Below are positions 1 to 8,237 of a stretch of DNA of 37,119 nt, in pieces (the stretch's first letter is position 1; each line of letters starts with the position of its first letter). Where the stretch lies: positions 1-37,119 of the forward strand of contig JAQWKT010000036.1 in NCBI GenBank assembly GCA_029247685.1, in the 5' to 3' direction. Source of the DNA: Crocinitomicaceae bacterium (lineage in GTDB: Bacteria > Bacteroidota > Bacteroidia > Flavobacteriales_D > Crocinitomicaceae). A program made the translations under genes and the position numbers. The notes beneath the pieces are model-generated. The model was given only the letters and a program-made list of their open reading frames with translations. It was not told where the DNA came from and ran no database searches.

Positions 1-1280
1 CTTCCTAAATGATACATGGCATTTCGAATATCCAATGCGACTAGATCCGCACTTATTTCAGCACTCAATCCAAAAAGCACCTTTTCTAATGCTTCGGAGG
101 TTTTGAGCAGTGCTTCGTGGTGTCGTGCACTTGTAATAATGGTTTGATTAGACCAATTATTGCCCTTGGTAATCGCATTTACCAGTTGTTTTTTTAATTC
201 TTCAAGTCCTGTTCCGGTTTTTGCACTAATTCTTAATTCCTTGTCATTGGACTGTTGATTAGGTAAAAGATCGCATTTGTTTTGAATACATAAAATGTGT
301 TTTTCAGGAAATTGCGCTCGAATATTATTTGCCCAAGAATGAAGCTCAGGCATGGATACTTCTGAATCGGATAAGCACAAAACAATGCTTGCTTCTGCTA
401 TTTTTTTCTTTGCTCTTTCTATTCCAATAGATTCAATCTTCTCTGTAGTTTCTCTAATTCCAGCGGTATCAATAAATCGAAACAAAATCCCATCTATATT
501 AAAGGTTTCTTCAATAACATCTCTAGTAGTTCCTGCTATATCGCTAACAATTGCACGATCTTCTCCAATTAGAGAATTTAACAAGGTGCTTTTTCCGGTG
601 TTTGGTGCGCCAACAATTGCCACAGGAACTCCTTTTTTCATGGCATTTCCAAGAGCAAAAGTATCAGCAAGCTTTTGAACATGATCCAACACTTTTTTTA
701 ATAAAGAAGTTAGTTTATCTCGATCGGCAAACTCCACATCCTCTTCCCCAAAATCAAGCTCGAGTTCAATCAGTGATGCAAAATCAATAAGTTGTTCTCT
801 TAATTGTTTGAGCTCATTAGAAAAATGTCCTTTTAATTGATGAAGGGCCACTTTGTGCATTCCTTTGGATTCAGAAGAAATAAGGTCTGCTACCGCTTCT
901 GCTTGGGATAAATCTAGCTTTCCATTTAAAAAGGCACGCTTGGTAAATTCGCCTGGTTCGGCGGTTCGACAACCATTTTGTATCAAGCACTCCATTACTT
1001 TACTAAGAACATAAGCAGATCCATGACAACTTATTTCTACGCTTTGTTCGCCAGTATAACTTTTTCCTTCATGAAATATAGAAAGAAGGACTTCATCAAT
1101 AAGTTCTGCTTGTTTGTTTGAAAATGTTCCAAAATGAAGCGTATGGGATTTTGCAGCCTTGATGTTTTTGGAAAAAAAATCCGATACAATAGCAATAGCG
1201 TTTGGTCCAGAAACCCTTATTACTCCAATCGCTCCAACTCCATTTGGAGTTACTAAAGCACATATGGTATCATCTATCAT
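1..1280 (-). CDS. mnmE: tRNA uridine-5-carboxymethylaminomethyl(34) modification GTPase MnmE (3' end cut off)
   Basis: MnmE works with MnmG to put the carboxymethylaminomethyl group on wobble U34 of certain tRNAs. The visible 426 residues begin MIDDTICALVTPNG, the usual start of the N-terminal formyl-THF-binding domain. The helical domain follows and holds an inserted Ras-like G domain: G1 GAPNTGKS (residues 224-231), G2 GTTRD (250-254), G3 DTAG (271-274) and G4 NKCD. The reading frame is unbroken to the window edge. Only the last roughly 30 residues, including the C-terminal CxGK motif that binds the one-carbon donor region, lie outside. The ATG at 1280 is preceded four bases upstream by a TAnnTTTG promoter element, so the mRNA may be leaderless. 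The gene is divergent from the lipoprotein at 1323. Identification is secure; the missing end is due to the window boundary, not a truncation. Confidence 0.96.
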   Translation of the reverse strand, partial: MIDDTICALVTPNGVGAIGVIRVSGPNAIAIVSDFFSKNIKAAKSHTLHFGTFSNKQAELIDEVLLSIFHEGKSYTGEQSVEISCHGSAYVLSKVMECLIQNGCRTAEPGEFTKRAFLNGKLDLSQAEAVADLISSESKGMHKVALHQLKGHFSNELKQLREQLIDFASLIELELDFGEEDVEFADRDKLTSLLKKVLDHVQKLADTFALGNAMKKGVPVAIVGAPNTGKSTLLNSLIGEDRAIVSDIAGTTRDVIEETFNIDGILFRFIDTAGIRETTEKIESIGIERAKKKIAEASIVLCLSDSEVSMPELHSWANNIRAQFPEKHILCIQNKCDLLPNQQSNDKELRISAKTGTGLEELKKQLVNAITKGNNWSNQTIITSARHHEALLKTSEALEKVLFGLSAEISADLVALDIRNAMYHLG

Positions 1281-1284
1281 AATG

Positions 1285-1292
1285 CAAATATA
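1285..1292 (-). promoter_or_regulatory. Bacteroidota -7 promoter element of mnmE
   Basis: TATATTTG on the minus strand matches the TAnnTTTG consensus of the Bacteroidota primary sigma factor. Only CATT separates it from the mnmE ATG, so transcription would start at or within a base of the start codon. I see no clear TTG at the usual -33 distance. Confidence 0.5.
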
Positions 1293-1322
1293 TTCTATAC
1301 CTTAGCATAATCCATAATTTAT

Positions 1323-1793
1323 ATGATAATGAAAGAAAAAAATAAGCTTCTAACTTTTTTTATGTATTGTTTTCTTTTCAGCTTTCTAAGTTCTTGTGGT
1401 ATCCATAAAAGCATCGAAGGAAGCTATAAAAACTTTACAGAACCAAAAAGGGATGGAAAAGAAGTCGAGACTGGCGATTTTTTATTGATTCAAAAACAAA
1501 AAGACAAGTCCTATCTTTTTGCATTATCGGTGAGTAGAGGAGCCCCAAGTTATAATTCGGGATTTGCCAAAGGAAAATTGATTTTTGACAAAAAAACCAT
1601 CTTCTATCATACAGAGGAATATGGGGGAGAATGCACCTTGACTTTTATTTTTAATAAGATGGGGGTTAACATTAAACAAAACGGAAGCGATGTTTCTTGT
1701 GGATTTGGCAATGCAGTTAGCGCCAATAGATTTATGAAAAAAGTGTCTTCGGACAATCCAATTATTCCGGATGGACCTCCGGCGGAATGGTAA
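1323..1793 (+). CDS. small lipoprotein of unknown function
   Basis: I do not recognise a family. The 156-residue product begins with a basic stretch (MKEKNK), a hydrophobic core and a lipobox-like LSSC, so it is probably cut before Cys25 and lipid-anchored. The mature part is hydrophilic, with two further cysteines (in GGECTL and VSCGFG) that could form a disulfide in the periplasm, and it ends in a proline-rich IIPDGPPAEW tail. Two in-frame ATGs (1323 and 1329) are both possible; the second gives a more typical signal peptide. The gene stands alone: it is divergent from mnmE and convergent with recA, with 54 bases between it and the end of recA. The lipoprotein call is good; the function is unknown. 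Confidence 0.7.
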   Translation: MIMKEKNKLLTFFMYCFLFSFLSSCGIHKSIEGSYKNFTEPKRDGKEVETGDFLLIQKQKDKSYLFALSVSRGAPSYNSGFAKGKLIFDKKTIFYHTEEYGGECTLTFIFNKMGVNIKQNGSDVSCGFGNAVSANRFMKKVSSDNPIIPDGPPAEW

Positions 1794-1847
1794 AAAAAAG
1801 CGATGCCCTATTTTCAAGAACACCGCTCCAAACGAAGAGATTGTTTT

Positions 1848-2879
1848 CTAGTCTTGTAACACCTTTTTGGTCGTATCTGGTGTTTCAAGAGCATTTTTAA
1901 TTTTTTCTTCTAGTTCTTCACACAATTCTGGATTATCCAAAAGCAATCTTTTGATCGAGTCTCTTCCTTGACCAAGTCTTGTTTCGCCATAAGAGAACCA
2001 TGACCCACTTTTTTTAAGAATATTAAGCTCTACTCCAAGATCTATTGTTTCTCCAACTTTTGAAATTCCTTTGCCATACATGATGTCAAATTCTGCTCGT
2101 TTAAATGGAGGGGCCATTTTGTTTTTGACCACTTTTACTTTTACTCTATTTCCAAGAATTTTGTCGCCCTCCTTAATTTGAGAGGAGCGTCTTATATCTA
2201 CACGAACAGAAGAATAAAATTTTAGGGCATTTCCACCGGTTGTTGTTTCGGGGTTGCCAAACATGATGCCAATTTTATCACGCAATTGATTAATAAAGAT
2301 ACAACAACATCCGGCCTTATTAATAGAGCCCGTTAACTTTCTTAATGCTTTAGACATCAATCTTGCCTGAAGCCCCATTTGAGAGTCTCCCATTTCTCCT
2401 TCAATTTCTGCTCTTGGGGTTAGGGCAGCAACAGAATCAATTACAATTATATCAATTGCTCCTGAACGAATTAAATTATCAGCTATTTCTAGAGCTTGTT
2501 CTCCATTATCGGGTTGTGATATTAAAAGATTCGCAATGTCTACTCCTAAATTTTTGGCATAAAACTGATCAAAAGCATGTTCTGCATCAATGAATGCAGC
2601 AATACCTCCCTTTTTTTGAGCTTCAGCAATAGCATGAATAGCAAGTGTGGTTTTTCCTGAAGATTCTGGACCATAAATTTCAACTACTCTTCCTTTGGGA
2701 TATCCATTTATACCCAGAGCCAAATCCAAGGTTAGAGATCCAGAAGGAATGGATTCCACTTTATCTACAGGGTTATCTCCAAGTTTCATAATGGACCCTT
2801 TTCCATATGTTTTTTCCATTTTATCCAGGGTCAGTTGCAATGCTTTTAATTTTTCTGCTTTTACTTCTTGTTTTTTCAT
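1848..2879 (-). CDS. recA: recombinase RecA
   Basis: RecA forms ATP-dependent filaments on single-stranded DNA, catalyses homologous strand exchange, and triggers LexA-type self-cleavage where an SOS system exists. The 343 residues match the usual length. The N-terminal helix and the MKLGD region are followed by Walker A GPESSGKT (residues 70-77), the MAW-like stretch, Walker [11 protein letters not shown], the L1/L2 DNA-binding loops (around [10 protein letters not shown] and [15 protein letters not shown]) and a short acidic C-terminal tail. The frame is intact. The start at 2879 is the conserved [14 protein letters not shown]; a TAnnTTTG element lies about 30 bases upstream. It follows bcp on the same strand with a 68-base gap that contains its own promoter. 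Confidence 0.98.
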   Translation of the reverse strand: MKKQEVKAEKLKALQLTLDKMEKTYGKGSIMKLGDNPVDKVESIPSGSLTLDLALGINGYPKGRVVEIYGPESSGKTTLAIHAIAEAQKKGGIAAFIDAEHAFDQFYAKNLGVDIANLLISQPDNGEQALEIADNLIRSGAIDIIVIDSVAALTPRAEIEGEMGDSQMGLQARLMSKALRKLTGSINKAGCCCIFINQLRDKIGIMFGNPETTTGGNALKFYSSVRVDIRRSSQIKEGDKILGNRVKVKVVKNKMAPPFKRAEFDIMYGKGISKVGETIDLGVELNILKKSGSWFSYGETRLGQGRDSIKRLLLDNPELCEELEEKIKNALETPDTTKKVLQD

Positions 2880-2908
2880 TTCGTTTGGGTTTTATATTAT
2901 TTATAGAG

Positions 2909-2916
2909 CAAACTTA
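2909..2916 (-). promoter_or_regulatory. -7 promoter element of recA
   Basis: TAAGTTTG on the minus strand matches TAnnTTTG and predicts a transcript start near 2904 with a leader of about 25 bases. It lies between bcp and recA, so recA can be transcribed independently. Confidence 0.45.
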
Positions 2917-2947
2917 AACCACTAAGTCGTAAACTATTTACGGTTAG

Positions 2948-3421
2948 CTATTTATTTAAAAAATCTAATATTTCTTGGGCATGAAATTTTGTTTTTGGCT
3001 TTTTTATAATTTCATCAATAATTCCTTCTTTATTGATAATAAATGTGGTTCGATGAATTCCATCGTATTCTCTGCCCATAAATTTTTTAAGCCCCCAAAC
3101 TCCATAGTTCTTTAATAGCTCGTGATTTTCGTCGGCAATTAATGGAAATGGGAGGGCGTATTTGTCAATAAACTTTTGATGCTTTTGCATGGAATCTGCA
3201 CTAACTCCAAGCACGGAAATATTTTGTTTTACTAATTCCGAAAAATTATCTCTAAGGTTACATGCCTGTACTGTACAACCTGGTGTGTTGTCTTTTGGGT
3301 AAAAATAAAGCACTAAAGTTTTCCCTGAAAAATCAGATAAACGAACTGTAGATCCATTTTGATCTAATCCAGAAAAGTCAGGGGCCGTGTCGCCAATTTT
3401 TAAAAAATGAATGTTGCTCAT
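2948..3421 (-). CDS. bcp: thioredoxin-dependent peroxiredoxin (Bcp/PrxQ type)
   Basis: This cytoplasmic thiol peroxidase reduces hydrogen peroxide and organic hydroperoxides with thioredoxin. The 157 residues are family length. The N-terminal GDTAPDFSGLDQNG is followed by the thioredoxin-fold active site NTPGCTVQAC. Cys49 is the peroxidatic residue and Cys54, five residues later, is the resolving cysteine, as in the atypical two-cysteine BCP enzymes of E. coli type. The Pro and Thr before and after Cys49 and the downstream Arg in GIHRTTF are conserved. It sits between merR and recA on the same strand, 83 bases after merR, with its own TAnnTTTG element upstream. The cobalamin-type MerR next door could in principle control it as a light or oxidative stress gene, but nothing in the sequence proves that. 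Confidence 0.93.
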   Translation of the reverse strand: MSNIHFLKIGDTAPDFSGLDQNGSTVRLSDFSGKTLVLYFYPKDNTPGCTVQACNLRDNFSELVKQNISVLGVSADSMQKHQKFIDKYALPFPLIADENHELLKNYGVWGLKKFMGREYDGIHRTTFIINKEGIIDEIIKKPKTKFHAQEILDFLNK

Positions 3422-3452
3422 TATTTAATCTTTTTTGTGATTATAATTTAAT

Positions 3453-3460
3453 CAAATATA
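3453..3460 (-). promoter_or_regulatory. -7 promoter element of bcp
   Basis: TATATTTG on the minus strand matches TAnnTTTG and predicts a start near 3448, giving a leader of about 27 bases before the bcp ATG. No obvious -33 TTG is seen. Confidence 0.45.
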
Positions 3461-3504
3461 GTTATATTTTTTTAGGAAGAGCTTGTTTAAATAAAAAAAA
3501 TGAA

Positions 3505-4362
3505 TTAAATATTTGTTAAATCAGACAAGTCTTTGATTTCAATACAATCTGACAAGGCTTCTTTATTAGAGGCAATCTGGCTACCACCAACATATATTGG
3601 AATTTGACCTATGTCTTTTTTAAGTTTCTTAAAATAGTGTGAGATTCTTTTTGAATCAGATATAGCTAACCAAGAAGTTACTACTGCTTTTGGTTTTAAA
3701 TCCGTAATACATTTGACCAATGCTTTGTATGGCATGCTTTGCCCCAAATAAACGGTTCTTTGTCCATTTTCTCGAAGCGTATAATTATAAAATAACAAGC
3801 CGAGCTCATGCCATTCATTTTCGGGCAAAAACAATAAAACGGCTTTTTTGTTCATGGAAGGAACAGGAAGTTTATCAAAACTTGCGATTAATTTTTGTCG
3901 AATAATGCTAGATATGAAGTGCTCTTGACAAGGACGAACAGTTCCAACCAGCCACATCACGCCAATTCGCTTCAAAAAAGGAATTAAATAATCAGAAAAA
4001 GTAACGATCATTCCTTGTTTATCTATCAACGCATTTAATGTATCTGAAAATAACTCTTCGTCTAAATCCACTAGAGCCTTTAGCAGTTTTTCAGAGCTAC
4101 TATCCGTTGGAGTACCAACCATCTCTTTGGCAACAGCATTATTCATTGCGTCTTTATCCATCAAGGCAATATGGGATATCTTATATCCATTATTATATAA
4201 AATACAGACATTTAATAAATGAACCAATTCTGCATCTGAATACGACCTTACTTTAGATTCAGTTCTTGCAGGAGTAAACATGTTGTAGCGCTTTTCCCAA
4301 ATACGTATAGTATGGGCTTTTATTCCCGATAATTTTTCAAGATCTTTTATCTTATACCCCAT
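3505..4362 (-). CDS. MerR-family regulator with cobalamin-binding domain (CarH/LitR-like)
   Basis: Predicted DNA-binding regulator of 285 residues. Residues 3-72 are a MerR winged helix (YKIKDLEKLSGIKAHTIRIWEKRY). A helical-bundle domain (about 85-165) and a Rossmann-type B12-binding domain (about 172-285) follow. The photoreceptor signature of CarH is present: W137-x9-E147-H148 in the bundle, then E183-x-H185-xx-G188, exactly 41 residues, S230, and G259-G260. In CarH this arrangement holds adenosylcobalamin over Trp and uses the ExHxxG histidine as lower ligand; light breaks the Co-C bond and releases DNA. The residue after W137 is Leu, where Thermus CarH has the His that makes the light-state bis-His adduct. 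It is divergent from the amidase at 4574, and bcp lies downstream. No carotenoid genes are in the window. Domain calls are firm; cofactor and light response are inferred. Confidence 0.88.
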   Translation of the reverse strand: MGYKIKDLEKLSGIKAHTIRIWEKRYNMFTPARTESKVRSYSDAELVHLLNVCILYNNGYKISHIALMDKDAMNNAVAKEMVGTPTDSSSEKLLKALVDLDEELFSDTLNALIDKQGMIVTFSDYLIPFLKRIGVMWLVGTVRPCQEHFISSIIRQKLIASFDKLPVPSMNKKAVLLFLPENEWHELGLLFYNYTLRENGQRTVYLGQSMPYKALVKCITDLKPKAVVTSWLAISDSKRISHYFKKLKKDIGQIPIYVGGSQIASNKEALSDCIEIKDLSDLTNI

Positions 4363-4508
4363 AAGATTTGTTCAATTTAATACTACTATAACAACAGAAG
4401 ATAATAAATGTTCGTTTTAGTTATAAATAAAGATACAAATAAGTTTTTCGATATTAACAATAAAGACAAATGTTAATTTATTTTAAATTAAGCTTTTTTG
4501 TGTTTTGC

Positions 4509-4522
4509 TATGCATGCATAAT
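4509..4522. promoter_or_regulatory. palindromic site upstream of the amidase
   Basis: TATGCATGCATAAT contains a perfect 12-base palindrome, TATGCATGCATA. It lies in the 211-base divergent region between merR and the amidase. A near-identical site (13 of 14 bases) occurs at 6355-6368, after the amidase. This may be an operator; the regulator is not identified. Confidence 0.35.
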
Positions 4523-4573
4523 GAAACTTGAAGTGTAATTTTATGGGAACCAAAACCTTAAAACCAATTTACC

Positions 4574-6337
4574 ATGAAAAACAAGCTTCTTTTTCTTTTA
4601 ATTTTTATTTCCAGCACCACTTTCTCTCAATCCACTTCCTTTTCAAAAGCATACCTTGAAAACCCCTATGTAACGGACGGTATACTAGAAACCGTTTCAT
4701 ACACCAGAACAAGAATGATGGAAATCGACAAAACATCTCCAAATTCCTGTATGGGAACGCCAACTCCATATGGAATAATGGGCCTTCACGAAAACGGGAA
4801 AAACTATTTTTGGGAAAACGGGAAAATTGTTGCTTACTTAAGCGGAATCTCTATTTTCGAACAAAAACAGTCAATTGATAAACAAATATTATCCTATGCC
4901 ATAGCCTACAACAGCCTTATGCAATCTATTTGCGACTCTGTAGATGAACGAAATAATCCATTAAAAATATACGCTGTTTTAAAACAACTAAGCGAAATAC
5001 CAGAAACAGGAATGGTTAATAAATTTGCTATTGACGCACAGATATTTGAAATCTTAACGCTTTTAAATTCCACTGAATTCTGTTCAAAATACAAGTTAAT
5101 TCCATTTAATTTTAACCTTAGAGTTGTTTTTAATGAAAACCATGAGCTTTTAAAATCAAAAAAAATAACCATTAATGAAAAAACCATTTCTGACGAAAAT
5201 AAAAACGAATACAAAGCGATTAAAAGCAATGATTATAGCGCTGCTATTTGGAACCCATCTCCAACCTGCAACTTTAGTTCAAGAAATGGAACTTCTATTT
5301 CTGCCATAACCATTCATACTACTCAAGGATCCTATTCAGGAGCTATTTCGTGGGCTCAAAATTGCAATTCCAATGTTTCTTTTCACTATATAATCAGAAG
5401 TTCTGATGGGCAGATAACGCAACTTGTTCATGAAAACGATAAAGCATGGCATGTTGGCTCACAAAACTCTTACACCATTGGAATCGAACACGAAGGCTGG
5501 GTTAACGATCCATCCTGGTATACTAATGAAATGTATACAAGTTCTTCAAACCTATGCAAAGACATCATCAACAGTGGCTACGGAATACCTGCACACCGAA
5601 CGTATTATGGAGCCTCTTCCTCTACTCTTCAAACTTTGGGTAATTGCACAAAAATAAAAGGCCATCAACATTATCAAGGACAAACACATACTGACCCAGG
5701 AATCAATTGGGATTGGGAACGATTCTACCGTTTATTAAACGACACCACCTCCATAAACATCAACAATTCGGTTAATGGAAGCTTTTATGATACCGGTGGC
5801 CCAAATGCCAACTATAGTGATGACGAAAGAATATACTGGTTAATTGAACCAGCAAATGCCACAAGCATTAATCTTGATTTTAGCTTTTTTAGTTTAGAAC
5901 AAGATTATGATTATTTATACATTTATGATGGAGACAGTGACTCTTCTCCACTTATTGGAACTTATACCGGTGGCAATTCTCCAGGAAACATTACCTCAAG
6001 CACTGGGAGCCTGTTTTTTGAATTTCGATCAGACTGTGCCACGACATCAAAAGGATGGGATGCTACGTATTCAAGCAATGGAAACAATGCAGAAAATGAA
6101 ACTATTTCTTTAAACAACATCTCTGTTTTTCCTAACCCAGCAACCAATGGAATAAATGTTAAGAACATTAAAACAAACACCAATTATTCTATAATCAACA
6201 CCGAAGGGAAGATTCTTCTTGTTGGGAAAATAAACAACGATATGTTTATCCCACTTGACTTAAAAAGTGGCGCCTATCACCTAAAACTTGAAAGCAATGG
6301 CGTAAAAAGAATAACTACTTTCTTCATTAAAAAATAA
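4574..6337 (+). CDS. secreted N-acetylmuramoyl-L-alanine amidase with CUB domain and T9SS sorting domain
   Basis: Predicted zinc amidase that cuts the bond between MurNAc and the L-Ala of the peptide stem. Layout of the 587 residues: signal peptide 1-18 (ending TTFSQS), about 190 unassigned residues, an amidase_2/PGRP domain (about 235-390), a CUB-like beta domain (about 395-500, with YSDDERIYWLIEP and YDYLYIYDG) and a type A T9SS C-terminal domain starting VFPNPATNG. Likely zinc ligands are H248 (TIHTTQG), H364 (KGHQHY) and D374 (HTDPG); H293 and the EHEG glutamate are also conserved in position. The enzyme should cross the inner membrane by Sec, be exported through the T9SS, and be released or anchored on the cell surface. 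A role in attacking other bacteria or in own-wall turnover cannot be told apart. It is monocistronic, between two copies of a palindrome. Confidence 0.9.
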   Translation: MKNKLLFLLIFISSTTFSQSTSFSKAYLENPYVTDGILETVSYTRTRMMEIDKTSPNSCMGTPTPYGIMGLHENGKNYFWENGKIVAYLSGISIFEQKQSIDKQILSYAIAYNSLMQSICDSVDERNNPLKIYAVLKQLSEIPETGMVNKFAIDAQIFEILTLLNSTEFCSKYKLIPFNFNLRVVFNENHELLKSKKITINEKTISDENKNEYKAIKSNDYSAAIWNPSPTCNFSSRNGTSISAITIHTTQGSYSGAISWAQNCNSNVSFHYIIRSSDGQITQLVHENDKAWHVGSQNSYTIGIEHEGWVNDPSWYTNEMYTSSSNLCKDIINSGYGIPAHRTYYGASSSTLQTLGNCTKIKGHQHYQGQTHTDPGINWDWERFYRLLNDTTSININNSVNGSFYDTGGPNANYSDDERIYWLIEPANATSINLDFSFFSLEQDYDYLYIYDGDSDSSPLIGTYTGGNSPGNITSSTGSLFFEFRSDCATTSKGWDATYSSNGNNAENETISLNNISVFPNPATNGINVKNIKTNTNYSIINTEGKILLVGKINNDMFIPLDLKSGAYHLKLESNGVKRITTFFIKK

Positions 6338-6352
6338 AAAAATCCGGGTTTT

Positions 6353-6368
6353 ATTATGCACGCATAAT
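6353..6368. promoter_or_regulatory. second copy of the amidase-flanking palindrome
   Basis: ATTATGCACGCATAAT is an inverted repeat (ATTATGC/GCATAAT around a central AC). Its TATGCACGCATAAT part differs by one base from the site at 4509-4522. It is 38 bases upstream of the acyl-CoA dehydrogenase start and 16 bases after the amidase stop, so it could be an operator of the former. Confidence 0.35.
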
Positions 6369-6406
6369 ATTTTATCTTATTTTTATCCTTCAGAAAAATC
6401 AAGCAA

Positions 6407-8188
6407 ATGGACAATAAAGCAATTAAAGGTGGGGAATTCATCATTAGAGATGTTAATTCAAATGACATTTTCACCCCAGAAGAATGGAGTGAAGAGCAAC
6501 ATATGATAGCTCAAATGTGTGATGACTTTATCTTACAAGAAGTAATTCCAAATCTCGATAGAATTGATTCTATGGAAGAGGGCTTAATGCCTAAAATAAT
6601 GGAAAAAGCAGGAGAGTTAGGACTGCTAGGTATGTCTGTTCCTGAAAACTTAGGAGGGCTTGGGGTTGATTTTAAAACCTCTTTACTTGCAACCGAATAC
6701 CTTGGAAGAGGATTTTCTTTTTCTGTTGCCTACGGTGCTCACACTGGAATTGGAACCCTCCCATTACTTTATTATGGAAATGAAGATCAAAAAGCCAAAT
6801 ATATTCCTAAGCTAGCTAGTGGAGAATGGAAAGCCGCATATTGTCTTACAGAGCCATCCTCAGGATCGGATGCAAATTCGGGCAAAACAAAAGCAAAACT
6901 AACCGAAGACGGAAAAAGCTACATTATTAATGGACAAAAAATGTGGATAACCAATGCTGGATTTGCTAACCTATATACCGTTTTCGCAAAAATTGATGAC
7001 GATAAAAATTTAACCGCATTTATGGTAGAGGCGGATAGCGAAGGCATTACGATGAACCCAGAAGAAAAGAAAATGGGCATAAAAGGTTCTTCCACCAGAC
7101 AAGTGTTTTTTAACAATGTAACCGTTCCTGCAGAAAACATGTTATCCGACCGAGAAAATGGATTTAAAATTGCCTTAAACATCCTTAACATTGGGAGAAT
7201 TAAGTTAGCTGCTGGAGTTTTGGGCGGAGCTAAAGGATCTATTGATGTATCCATCAAATACGCTAATGAAAGAGAACAATTTGGTCGACCAATTTCAAAA
7301 TACGGTGCCATCAGGCACAAAATAGCAGAACAAGCTATTCAATCATATGCCCTTGAATCTGCTACATATCGAGCTGGACAAAACATTGATGATGCTATTA
7401 AAGCATTAGTTGATGGAGGGATGGAGAAAGAAAAAGCGACACTTAAAGGAATTGAAGAATTTGCTGCGGAATGCGCTATTTTAAAAGTTGCTGGTTCGGA
7501 ATGCCTTGATTTTGTTGTAGATGAAGCAGTTCAAATATATGGCGGCATGGGATACTCCGCTGAATCCATTGTGGAAAGAGGGTATAGAGATGCAAGAATA
7601 AACCGAATTTTTGAAGGGACTAACGAAATCAACAGAATGCTTTCTGTAGACATGATTCTTCGAAGAGCAATGAAAGGAGAGCTTGATTTAATGGGGCCGG
7701 CCATGAAAGTTTCTGGTGAATTAATGAGCATCCCTTCTATTGGAGACATCCCAGAAGGACCTCTTGCCATGGAAAGACAGTATCTTTCTGGATTTAAAAA
7801 GACCATTTTAATGGTAGCCGGATCTGCTGTTCAAAAATTAATGCAAACCCTTGCCAAAGAACAAGAAGTGTTGATGAATATTGCCGATCTTGCAATGTGG
7901 ACCTATTTGGCAGAGTCTACCTTGCTTCGTGTCGAAAAATTAATTGAAAGCAAAGGAGAAGAAAATGCAGCGCTTCAAATAGCAATCACAAAAACTTTTT
8001 TCTATGATGCTGCTGATAAATTAAACAAAGCTGCTAAAGATGCTATTAATTCATTTGCCGAAGGAGACGAGGCAAGAATGATGCTAATGGGGCTCAAAAG
8101 GTTTACAAAAACGCAACCTTTCAATTCAAAAGCCGCTAGGCAAAAAATCGCAGTCAAACTAATCGAAGAAAACAAATATTGTTTATAA
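6407..8188 (+). CDS. acyl-CoA dehydrogenase, long form with C-terminal extension
   Basis: FAD enzyme that oxidises acyl-CoA to trans-2-enoyl-CoA in fatty acid beta-oxidation and passes electrons to ETF. The 593 residues exceed the roughly 380 of short/medium-chain enzymes. An additional C-terminal helical segment of about 170 residues resembles the VLCAD/ACAD9 group and the 600-residue enzymes typical of Bacteroidota. Signatures include YCLTEPSSGSDA and MWITNAG in the middle beta domain, EREQFGRPI, and QIYGGMGYSAE followed by INRIFEGTNEINR. Glu403 of IFEGT aligns with the catalytic base of MCAD/VLCAD. No other beta-oxidation gene is adjacent; in this phylum it often neighbours a thiolase and hydratase, which are absent here. 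A palindrome lies 38 bases upstream. The substrate chain length is a guess (long). Confidence 0.92.
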   Translation: MDNKAIKGGEFIIRDVNSNDIFTPEEWSEEQHMIAQMCDDFILQEVIPNLDRIDSMEEGLMPKIMEKAGELGLLGMSVPENLGGLGVDFKTSLLATEYLGRGFSFSVAYGAHTGIGTLPLLYYGNEDQKAKYIPKLASGEWKAAYCLTEPSSGSDANSGKTKAKLTEDGKSYIINGQKMWITNAGFANLYTVFAKIDDDKNLTAFMVEADSEGITMNPEEKKMGIKGSSTRQVFFNNVTVPAENMLSDRENGFKIALNILNIGRIKLAAGVLGGAKGSIDVSIKYANEREQFGRPISKYGAIRHKIAEQAIQSYALESATYRAGQNIDDAIKALVDGGMEKEKATLKGIEEFAAECAILKVAGSECLDFVVDEAVQIYGGMGYSAESIVERGYRDARINRIFEGTNEINRMLSVDMILRRAMKGELDLMGPAMKVSGELMSIPSIGDIPEGPLAMERQYLSGFKKTILMVAGSAVQKLMQTLAKEQEVLMNIADLAMWTYLAESTLLRVEKLIESKGEENAALQIAITKTFFYDAADKLNKAAKDAINSFAEGDEARMMLMGLKRFTKTQPFNSKAARQKIAVKLIEENKYCL

Positions 8189-8225
8189 TTTTTTGGGTTT
8201 AATCATATTGCCCTTTTGTTTTTTA

Positions 8226-8233
8226 TAATTTTG
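8226..8233 (+). promoter_or_regulatory. -7 promoter element of the first VanY gene
   Basis: TAATTTTG matches TAnnTTTG and is separated from the ATG at 8238 by TGTC only. This is the same four-base spacing seen at mnmE and at the DUF6495 gene, and it implies a leaderless transcript. A TTG at 8208-8210 is the nearest -33 candidate, with a short 15-base spacer. Confidence 0.5.
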
Positions 8234-8237
8234 TGTC

